From the NCBI GenBank assembly GCA_002502365.1, contig DAOJ01000041.1, positions 1 to 15,291 on the forward strand: a stretch of DNA of 15,291 nt, written 5' to 3'. The translations under genes were made by a program, and so were the position numbers. Below the pieces are notes generated by a model. The model was not told the origin of the DNA and ran no database searches. It saw nothing but the letters and a program-made list of their open reading frames with translations. Position 1 is the stretch's first letter. Each line of letters opens with the position of its first letter. Of this stretch, positions 1 to 6,135 are shown in pieces. Source of the stretch: Euryarchaeota archaeon UBA106. GTDB taxonomy: Archaea; Thermoplasmatota; Poseidoniia; Poseidoniales; Thalassarchaeaceae.

Positions 1-198
1 CGTGACCTTCAGTTACTGAAGTTCGCTGATATTTTCGAAAATGAGTTCTTGCGACAGAGCCGTGACGAAGATCGTTCAATCGGTGAAGGAACTCTTGACC
101 TTGCATGGAATCTACTAACCAACATCGATACGAAGTATCTCGTTCGATTAGACCAGAAGTGGATTGACAAGTATCACCCAACCGAAAAGAAGGAGTGA
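1..198 (+). CDS. atpB: A/V-type ATP synthase subunit B, 3' end only
   Basis: The frame is open from the first base and ends with TGA at 196-198, giving the last 65 residues. They include EDRSIGEGTLDLAWNLL and the terminal IDKYHP, typical of the C-terminal helical region of the archaeal A-type (V-type) ATPase B subunit. This is the non-catalytic nucleotide-binding subunit of the membrane-associated A1 head. The next gene is subunit D, the usual archaeal order (A-B-D), which supports the call. The start and the P-loop-like core lie outside the window, so only the family and position can be judged. Confidence 0.92.
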   Translation, partial: RDLQLLKFADIFENEFLRQSRDEDRSIGEGTLDLAWNLLTNIDTKYLVRLDQKWIDKYHPTEKKE

Positions 199-220
199 AA
201 CTCTCGAATAACAAGTCGAT

Positions 221-230
221 GAGGAGGTGA
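221..230 (+). promoter_or_regulatory. Strong Shine-Dalgarno site of atpD
   Basis: GAGGAGGTGA lies 4 nt before the atpD ATG at 235 and is a near-perfect match to the anti-SD sequence. It fixes the atpD start, and it shows that this organism uses SD-led initiation inside operons. Confidence 0.85.
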
Positions 231-234
231 AAAA

Positions 235-852
235 ATGGCATTGGACATTAAACCAACCAGGTCCGAGCTAATCAACCTCAAGCGACGCATCAAGCAGACC
301 TCAAGTGGATACAATCTACTGAAGATGAAGCGGGATGGTTTATTCCACGAGTTCCGAACTTTGTTGTCTGAGATGATTAGTGCAAGAGAGGAACTCGTCG
401 GCACATATCGAGAAGCGGTAGAAGCCATCAGTTTGGCTAGCGCCATCGAAGGTGGATTAGTTGTGAAGAGTGCAGCAATTGCAAACTCGGCTTCACCGGA
501 AGTCGAAGTTAGCCGCCGAAACATCATGGGTGTCGTAGTTCCTCAGGTAGAAGGGCAGAATCTGACCTCCACAATCGAAGAGCGAGGAACCGGTCTAATC
601 GGTGGTTCTCCGTACATAGATGAGGCTGCAGACGCCTATTCTTCGTTAATCGCCAAGATAGTCAAAGCCGCAGAAATGGAGGCTACTCTGAAGCGACTCC
701 TAGAAGAGATTGAAGCAACCAAGCGCCGTGTAAACGCGCTTGAGTTCAAGGTCATTCCTGAGATGAAAGAGGCTCAAACATTCATCCAACTTAGGTTGGA
801 AGAAATGGAGCGTGAAGAGACCTTCCGCCTCAAGCGATTCAAGAACAAGTAA
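235..852 (+). CDS. atpD: A/V-type ATP synthase subunit D
   Basis: This 205-residue protein begins MALDIKPTRSELINLKRRIK, the hallmark N-terminus of the archaeal/vacuolar ATPase D subunit (PTRSEL...LKRRI...G..LLK.KRD). It is the central-stalk rotor subunit that transmits rotation between the A1 head and the A0 membrane ring. Both ends are predicted long helices (about residues 5-75 and 135-200), forming the antiparallel coiled coil of the family, with a globular Ala/Ser/Gly-rich middle. The length is normal (about 200-220). It follows atpB after 36 nt, so it is in the same operon and is probably its last gene, since the next gene is unrelated. Confidence 0.95.
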   Translation: MALDIKPTRSELINLKRRIKQTSSGYNLLKMKRDGLFHEFRTLLSEMISAREELVGTYREAVEAISLASAIEGGLVVKSAAIANSASPEVEVSRRNIMGVVVPQVEGQNLTSTIEERGTGLIGGSPYIDEAADAYSSLIAKIVKAAEMEATLKRLLEEIEATKRRVNALEFKVIPEMKEAQTFIQLRLEEMEREETFRLKRFKNK

Positions 853-887
853 GTCAACCTCGATTACGCGGTTTGATAGGTGGGTGC

Positions 888-920
888 ATGAGTTCGCAAC
901 CACCAAAGGTGGTTGCGTAG
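888..920 (+). CDS. Candidate 10-codon leader peptide
   Basis: ATG at 888 is preceded by AGGTGG (878-883, 4-nt spacer). It opens a frame MSSQPPKVVA that ends with TAG at 918-920, one base before the ATG (922) of the next gene. The frame spans a perfect 10-bp hairpin (895-917) that contains the downstream gene's SD site. Translating it would open the hairpin and deliver ribosomes to the next start. The PP-K codons could slow ribosomes. The layout is seen directly. Translation and function are inferred, and a 33-nt ORF can arise by chance. Confidence 0.4.
   Translation: MSSQPPKVVA
895..917 (+). promoter_or_regulatory. Perfect 10-bp hairpin over the SD of the M50-like gene
   Basis: CGCAACCACC (895-904), loop AAA, then GGTGGTTGCG (908-917) form a perfect inverted repeat. 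The right arm contains the GGTGG SD site for the ATG at 922 (9-nt spacer), so folding would hide it. No T-tract follows and the repeat lies on the start region, so it is a poor terminator candidate. It could instead be an operator dyad acting at the DNA level. Confidence 0.55.
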
Positions 921-921
921 T

Positions 922-3369
922 ATGTCCGAAGCCGAGCCAATAGTACTCGATCATACTGCTTGGACTCAGCAGGATTTACTTCTGCACATAATTCATCGAT
1001 ACTTCGATTTGGGCGACGAAGTAATGACACGTCAAGCGTGGGAAGTCCGTGCTAAGAGTGGAAGAACTGATTCTGAAGCCCTGATTCAACTCAATAAAGA
1101 ATTAGAGCCATTAGGGTATCTTTCTATGTTGGATAGGGGGAATCCTCCAATTCTTAGCATCTCAAATTATCCCGTGAGCCCTCAAATCATTGCAAATTGG
1201 CAACTATCTCTTGTTTGGTTAATGATGGCTGGTTTCCTTACAATGATTGGAAGCACCTGGTTGGGCCGCTTAGATTCAACTTCGACTGAACTTGACTCTG
1301 AACTGCTAAGAGAGTCAATGATTTTCTTTACTATTCCACTTATGCTTGTACTGGCCATAGCAAGCGAAACACGCCGTCGAATTGCCCAAAAACATGGTCT
1401 CAATATTGGTCATGTAGTTCCTATAGCATTTCCAATTCTGGCAATTAGTTGGCCTTTCGGTCTAGCAGGATTGTTGAGTCAACGTAGAGCCGATTTAATA
1501 CCAATCCCAAATAGGAGAGTTCTTGCAATAATCGAGCTTTCTGTGCCACTTATTTTATTCGTTTCAGGCTCATTTCTAACAATTATTGGCATTAATTTAA
1601 CTCCTCTCGAACCCCCTGCGCTTTCTTCACAGGCTCCAATCGGTTTCACTAGTAATACATTGATTACAATTCTAACATTAGATTGGTTAGGTGATGATTT
1701 GTTGATAAAATTACAATGGATACATCCGACAGGACTCGCAGGTATTGGCCTAACCCTAATCGGATGGGTTCTGCTACTTCCAATTCCTGGATTCCCTGGT
1801 GATCGCTTACTGCATGCCCTAATCGGTCCTGCTGAAATGTCGGATGGAAACCGCCAAACTGGATTTTTCATCCTAATGCTTGGTGCTATGGTATTCATTT
1901 TCGCAAATACTGAATATTTACCTTGGTTATTGATTGCTGCAATCGCGGCAATGCGTCGATTTAGTCCTGAAAACTCTCCACCTCCACTAGTAGTGGACGA
2001 ATCATTAGTGCCTTCAAATCAAGAATTAAGTGGTTTTGGCGCGATTTTTGTGTTCGTTCTGATTATGGGCTTTCCTGGTTTGAACCCATCTTTTGCGATA
2101 ACTGAATGGGATGAAGGTCTAGACACATCTGAATGGGAACATGAAATCGAATTGAATCTATCCAAGACCTACAACTTGACATTAGATCTAACTCCGGAAG
2201 GGCTCAAACCTGTGTCTGGATGGTTACAACTCAGAATTGAAGGGGAAAATTCGCAGTCTTGGCAAATTAGTTCTGATCAGTTTAATGATAATGGGATTTA
2301 CAGATTTGATGATATAACCCAGAATTCTCCTGGGGAATTGAGTGTCACAATTACTCCAATGAATATTGCTCAGAATAATCCAACTCTAATTCCTGATACT
2401 TCGATGTGGCTAAGGATTCTGGTAGATGTAAACGGCCATATTGATGAGCATCTGATAGTCCTTCGAAACCCAGACGCCACATCTCCAATAGATCCACTTT
2501 GGATACTAGTCGAAGATACTAAGACGCCTAGAATATGTATGAGCGTCCAGAAAGTCGACAACCGTAATGCAACATTAGTTCTGAGTAATCCATATTGGGA
2601 ATTCGAAAATAACACCAATCTGACAAGCCCTGGACTGCATGATGTTTGTCTTAGAGGGTACGAGGGTGCCTTGCAATCCTCTCCATATGTTGACGAATAC
2701 AGACGTGTTATGGGGCCAGCACTAGCACTCGATTTCGAAGATGGTGAAAGAATAATTTGGTGGATGCCGGTTGATGGAACTGAAGCGGAACTTCAGATTT
2801 CGGATTCAGGATGGAAAATACCCGATTGGTTTTCTGGCAACAGCAATTACACTATCACTTATGCCAGTGAGGGGAGTGCATTTTGTCCATCAACCGAAGT
2901 AATTCCAGAGATGGAAACAAATACAAATTGGAATTATTCATTTTCTAACCGTTCCTCAATTAGAGTCCCATCTAGTAGTTCTGGCTATGGGACTCTATTC
3001 TTTGAGTCTGAAGGATGGCTAGCATTCTGTAAAGATGGAATATTAATTCGCTCCTATGTGATTTCTGAAGGTGATGATGTTGTATTAATTGAAGGAGATA
3101 TAGGTCAGCATTTGTCCTCTACCGATTACATAATTTCCAACCGAATGAATAAGACACTCCCCGTTACAGTAAGTTGGACAGGTGACTCTCCTAATTCCGA
3201 TGTATGGTCGGTTTCTATACCGAACGAAATCGCTCCAAACTCAGAGTTAATGATGATCATAGAGGCTGTAGGCTCAACCAATTTGTATCGTTCAGTTTGG
3301 TTTACTGTAGAGGATGGTGAAATAACCGTCAATCTAGCTGCTCGTTGTCCAGTTGATGGGTGTGAGTAG
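922..3369 (+). CDS. Site-2-protease-like (M50) membrane protein lacking catalytic motifs, with large ectodomain
   Basis: 815 residues from ATG 922. I prefer this over TTG 913, which abuts the GGTGG SD site; from 922 the spacer is 9 nt. The order is: an N-terminal soluble domain (about 1-85) ending in LEPLGYLSML, as in EGY1/cyanobacterial-type S2P proteins; about eight hydrophobic segments (near 94-114, 131-148, 165-185, 199-225, 269-289, 313-329, 332-344, 372-386); then a roughly 420-residue beta-rich, Asn/Ser/Trp-rich region with six cysteines, probably outside the cell. Family landmarks are LLSQRRADLIPIPNRRVLAI, HPTGLAG and LLLPIPGFPGDRLLHALIG. The HExxH site reads ASETR and the LDG position reads FPG, so metal binding is probably lost. 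The function is unknown; a non-proteolytic binding or chaperone role is speculative. It ends in TAG directly against panE. Confidence 0.68.
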   Translation: MSEAEPIVLDHTAWTQQDLLLHIIHRYFDLGDEVMTRQAWEVRAKSGRTDSEALIQLNKELEPLGYLSMLDRGNPPILSISNYPVSPQIIANWQLSLVWLMMAGFLTMIGSTWLGRLDSTSTELDSELLRESMIFFTIPLMLVLAIASETRRRIAQKHGLNIGHVVPIAFPILAISWPFGLAGLLSQRRADLIPIPNRRVLAIIELSVPLILFVSGSFLTIIGINLTPLEPPALSSQAPIGFTSNTLITILTLDWLGDDLLIKLQWIHPTGLAGIGLTLIGWVLLLPIPGFPGDRLLHALIGPAEMSDGNRQTGFFILMLGAMVFIFANTEYLPWLLIAAIAAMRRFSPENSPPPLVVDESLVPSNQELSGFGAIFVFVLIMGFPGLNPSFAITEWDEGLDTSEWEHEIELNLSKTYNLTLDLTPEGLKPVSGWLQLRIEGENSQSWQISSDQFNDNGIYRFDDITQNSPGELSVTITPMNIAQNNPTLIPDTSMWLRILVDVNGHIDEHLIVLRNPDATSPIDPLWILVEDTKTPRICMSVQKVDNRNATLVLSNPYWEFENNTNLTSPGLHDVCLRGYEGALQSSPYVDEYRRVMGPALALDFEDGERIIWWMPVDGTEAELQISDSGWKIPDWFSGNSNYTITYASEGSAFCPSTEVIPEMETNTNWNYSFSNRSSIRVPSSSSGYGTLFFESEGWLAFCKDGILIRSYVISEGDDVVLIEGDIGQHLSSTDYIISNRMNKTLPVTVSWTGDSPNSDVWSVSIPNEIAPNSELMMIIEAVGSTNLYRSVWFTVEDGEITVNLAARCPVDGCE

Positions 3370-4323
3370 ATGCGAATCGCAGTTCTAGGAGTAGGTTCAA
3401 TCGGCGGAGTTATTCTCGGTGCACTTTCCGATACCGATACAGATCTAGTTGCAGTATCTCGTGGTCAAGCCGCAAGCAATCTCGAAATGATTGGTTTGAT
3501 TCTTCACACCCCTGAAGGCACGATAGAGATGATACCTCCTGATCGGTTTAGTGTAATTGATAGTCAGAGTGGGCCAATTCCTGAAGATATTCGGAATACT
3601 TGTGATATTGCGATAATTTGTGGTAAAGCCTCGTCAACTTCAGTTTTAGCTCAGATAGCAGAAGAAACCCTAACTCCTATTGGATTAGCAATCAGCCTAC
3701 AGAATGGATTAGGTCATTCAGAGATTTTGGCACATCGTTTGGGCCGACAAAGAACCCTTGGTGGTGCCATTACCCACGGTGCATGGAAAGACGGAGAATC
3801 AGGGGTCCATTGGGTTGGTCGTGGTAATATCCAGATGGGAAGTCTCGATGAAGGAGAAATCCCAGAATTAGCCAAAGAATTATTGCAGGTTTTTGAGTAT
3901 TCCAATCTCAATCCAATATGGAGTGATAATGTACAAAATATTGTTTGGAATAAACTGCTGTTGAATGTTGCAATTAATCCTGTATGCGCTATAGCGGGAG
4001 TTAGGAATGGAGCTCTTATTGAGGTGCCTGAACTATGGCAACAAGCGATGTCTGCCATGCTAGAAGCAGCAGCCATAGCCAGAGCATCTGGAGTCGATTT
4101 AGGAGATTTAGATTTGGAAGAACATCTTCGAAAGGTGGTTGAAGCAACATCTGAAAATCGATGCTCAATGTTACAAGATCTGATGGCTGGACGCGCCACA
4201 GAAATCGATTCACTTTGTGGCGCTATTGTAGAGAGAGGGGAGTCGCTTGGTATCCCAACACCGGTTAATCAGTCACTCTATGCATTGGTAAAAGGTGTGG
4301 AGAGATCCGGTGAATTTGCGTAA
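3370..4323 (+). CDS. panE: 2-dehydropantoate 2-reductase (ketopantoate reductase)
   Basis: 317 residues, the normal length. The enzyme reduces 2-dehydropantoate to pantoate with NADPH, in the cytosol, on the route to coenzyme A. The N-terminus MRIAVLGVGSIGG is the Rossmann GxGxxG motif (G7, G9, G12). QNG at 111-113 is the conserved substrate/cofactor loop. The C-terminal ApbA domain shows WNKLLLNVAINP with the catalytic lysine K195, and RATEID with the conserved acid E278, followed by GIPTPVN. The ATG touches the TAG of the preceding membrane-protein gene (TAGATG) and has only a weak SD, so it is probably translated by coupling. The stop TAA abuts the stop of the convergent nadB. Confidence 0.93.
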   Translation: MRIAVLGVGSIGGVILGALSDTDTDLVAVSRGQAASNLEMIGLILHTPEGTIEMIPPDRFSVIDSQSGPIPEDIRNTCDIAIICGKASSTSVLAQIAEETLTPIGLAISLQNGLGHSEILAHRLGRQRTLGGAITHGAWKDGESGVHWVGRGNIQMGSLDEGEIPELAKELLQVFEYSNLNPIWSDNVQNIVWNKLLLNVAINPVCAIAGVRNGALIEVPELWQQAMSAMLEAAAIARASGVDLGDLDLEEHLRKVVEATSENRCSMLQDLMAGRATEIDSLCGAIVERGESLGIPTPVNQSLYALVKGVERSGEFA

Positions 4324-5955
4324 TTACTCGCAATCAACATTGTAGTGGAGGCCAACGTTCTCTCTCCTAGCAATCGAGGCTTCGATTACCAATTCGGCAC
4401 AAATTATTAGATTGCGTAATTCTACCATCGCTTGGGTCGGTTTATTTGCATGCCATATTGGAACGACATCTGCTCTAATTTTTGCAATCTTATCTCTAGC
4501 TCTGTACAATCTAGAATCAGACTTAACCAAGCCAACATCGTTGGTCATCATTGTTCTAACAGACAATAAATCATTTTGTAGCGCTCCATGATCGGACAAT
4601 TCTTCGAGGTCTTCACCTCTCCAATATGCAATGTTATCGACGATGTCTGGAAGTAAATTGTCTTCATATCTTGAGATAATATCGGCAGCGGCCCTCTCCG
4701 AATAAACCACTGCCTCAAGTAACGAATTTGAAGCGAGGCGATTCGCCCCATGAAGTCCAGTTCTAGCAACTTCTCCAATCGAATATAATCCTGGTAGAGC
4801 ATTATTTTCATGGAGTGCTCTTCCTTTTTCATCGACCTTCACTCCTCCAACAAGATAGTGTGCAGCGGGACGTACAGGAATCGGATCAGGCCCCAAGTCG
4901 ATTCCATATTCAGCCAACTTGTTAGCAATCGTTGGAAACTCTTCACGGATCTCCTGTACATCTAGGTGTTCTGTTACCAAAAGCACATGTGAATCTCCAC
5001 TTTTCTTTAATTCTGTATCAGTCGCCCTTGCTACCACATCTCGAGTATCCAATGAACCCTTAGTTGAATATCGATTCATGTAAGAAAAATCAGAGGGGAA
5101 ACCATCAGTATGTTTCCATTCTTTGTATTCGGAACGGGTCAATAAAATCGCACCATGTCCTCTCATAGCCTCGGTAATTAAGAATGGATGTTGAGAATCT
5201 ATTGCTAATGCTGTTGGGTGGAATTGAATAAATTCCATATCGGAAATATCTGCTCCTACCCTATGCGCCATAGCCACACCATCTCCAGTCGAAACAGGCG
5301 GATTTGTTGTCGCAAGATGAAGCATACCTGCACCTCCCGATGCTAAAACGACACAACGTGATGCCAAGGTGTATACCTTGCCATCAGGGGCCAAACACCA
5401 AAGCCCCGCGACTCCTTTTTCTGGTCTTTGCAAATCTCTTCGAACCAAATCTAAAACCATCCAGTCCTCAAAAATTCTCAGTCCAGATTCATATTCATCA
5501 GCGGCTCCCTCCGTCAAGGCCCGTTCGATTTCAGCACCAGTACGGTCTCTTGAATGTAGGATTCTATGTTCTGAATGACCTCCTTCTCTAGTCAAGTCAT
5601 AAATCCCTTCAGCGCTCAAGTCGAATTGAACTCCTTGATCTACCAAATCTTTGATTCGAGACGCTGCCTCATAAACTACCGAACGCACAACTTGCTCATC
5701 ACAAAGACCTCCACCTGAGGCTATAGTGTCCTGAACGTGGGCCTCGAGCGCTGCTTGATTATCAACATCGAGGACGCCTGCGATACCTCCTTGAGCCCAA
5801 TTCGTAGACGATGTTGAAAGGCTCTTTTTGGTAATTATTGCAACAGATAAACCGGCTCGAAAACATCTCAGTGCCAGAAACAGTCCAGCGATGCCCGAGC
5901 CAATAACCGCTACGTCGACTGGAGGCAGGTCGCGATTGGAAGCATCGCCTGCCAT
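4324..5955 (-). CDS. nadB: L-aspartate oxidase
   Basis: 543 residues, matching the family (E. coli about 540). This FAD enzyme oxidises L-aspartate to iminoaspartate with O2 or fumarate, the first step of de novo NAD synthesis; NadA and NadC are not in the window. The FAD-binding GSGIAG is at 19-24, followed by STNWAQGGIAG (50-60) and REGGHSEHRILHSRDRTG. The active-site set of the succinate dehydrogenase/NadB family is intact: H246 in QFHPTAL, T261/E262 in LITEAMRG, R305 in DTRDVVAR, H366 in RPAAHYLVGG and R406 in HGANRLASNSLLEA. A helical C-terminal domain follows. One oddity is RGHGA where relatives usually have RGEGA. The start at 5955 has AAGGA just upstream on the - strand, with a short spacer. 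It is divergent from smc and convergent with panE. Confidence 0.97.
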   Translation of the reverse strand: MAGDASNRDLPPVDVAVIGSGIAGLFLALRCFRAGLSVAIITKKSLSTSSTNWAQGGIAGVLDVDNQAALEAHVQDTIASGGGLCDEQVVRSVVYEAASRIKDLVDQGVQFDLSAEGIYDLTREGGHSEHRILHSRDRTGAEIERALTEGAADEYESGLRIFEDWMVLDLVRRDLQRPEKGVAGLWCLAPDGKVYTLASRCVVLASGGAGMLHLATTNPPVSTGDGVAMAHRVGADISDMEFIQFHPTALAIDSQHPFLITEAMRGHGAILLTRSEYKEWKHTDGFPSDFSYMNRYSTKGSLDTRDVVARATDTELKKSGDSHVLLVTEHLDVQEIREEFPTIANKLAEYGIDLGPDPIPVRPAAHYLVGGVKVDEKGRALHENNALPGLYSIGEVARTGLHGANRLASNSLLEAVVYSERAAADIISRYEDNLLPDIVDNIAYWRGEDLEELSDHGALQNDLLSVRTMMTNDVGLVKSDSRLYRARDKIAKIRADVVPIWHANKPTQAMVELRNLIICAELVIEASIARRENVGLHYNVDCE

Positions 5956-5983
5956 GTTCCTTCGTCAGGCTGATTTGCATTGA

Positions 5984-6003
5984 AGATTATCCATCCATAA
6001 TCT
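5984..6003. promoter_or_regulatory. 20-bp dyad, candidate operator or bidirectional TATA element
   Basis: AGATTAT (5984-5990), spacer CCATCC, then ATAATCT (5997-6003) form a perfect 7-bp inverted repeat, 29-48 bp upstream of the nadB start. AT-rich arms at this distance could be a TATA element for nadB or an operator controlling NAD synthesis. Either role is inferred. Confidence 0.4.
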
Positions 6004-6086
6004 ACTACTGCGGCGCTCAAAACTAGTGTCTACAATCGCTATTCTAATCGTTTGGCAGCCTCAACCTTCATAGTCTTCAATGAGGC

Positions 6087-6119
6087 ACGGCGGAAATGCC
6101 GTAGGGTAATTTTCCTACG
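6087..6119 (+). promoter_or_regulatory. Two overlapping hairpins in the smc leader
   Basis: Stem 1 pairs ACGGC (6087-6091) with GCCGT (6098-6102). Stem 2 pairs CGTAGG (6100-6105) with CCTACG (6114-6119). They share bases 6100-6102, so both cannot form fully at once. They end 7 nt before the smc SD. The stems are short (5 and 6 bp), so the evidence is weak. Confidence 0.25.
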
Positions 6120-6135
6120 TCATTTAGGTGATGGG

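Larger units (their letters stand above)
5956..6135. other. Divergent nadB/smc intergenic region
   Basis: These 180 bp lie between two divergent starts and must hold both promoters. I cannot assign either TATA box with confidence. Visible structures are a 20-bp dyad (5984-6003) and two overlapping hairpins in the smc leader (6087-6119). An in-frame extension of smc back to TTG 6052 is possible but unlikely. Confidence 0.6.

Noticed and set aside
895..917. Hairpin as an intrinsic terminator of the ATPase operon
   Set aside because: There is no T-tract after the stem, and it overlaps the SD of the next gene. A regulatory role fits better, though termination is not excluded.
913..921. TTG (913) start for the M50-like protein
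   Set aside because: The only SD (GGTGG, 908-912) touches this TTG, whereas it is 9 nt from ATG 922.
3714..4199. 161-residue ORF on the - strand inside panE
   Set aside because: It is antisense to conserved ketopantoate reductase motifs and has no recognisable protein features.
6052..6135. Upstream TTG (6052) start for SMC, adding 28 residues
   Set aside because: The extra residues do not resemble an SMC N-terminus, while ATG 6136 has a good SD and begins the canonical MHLLRIEVENFKSF sequence.
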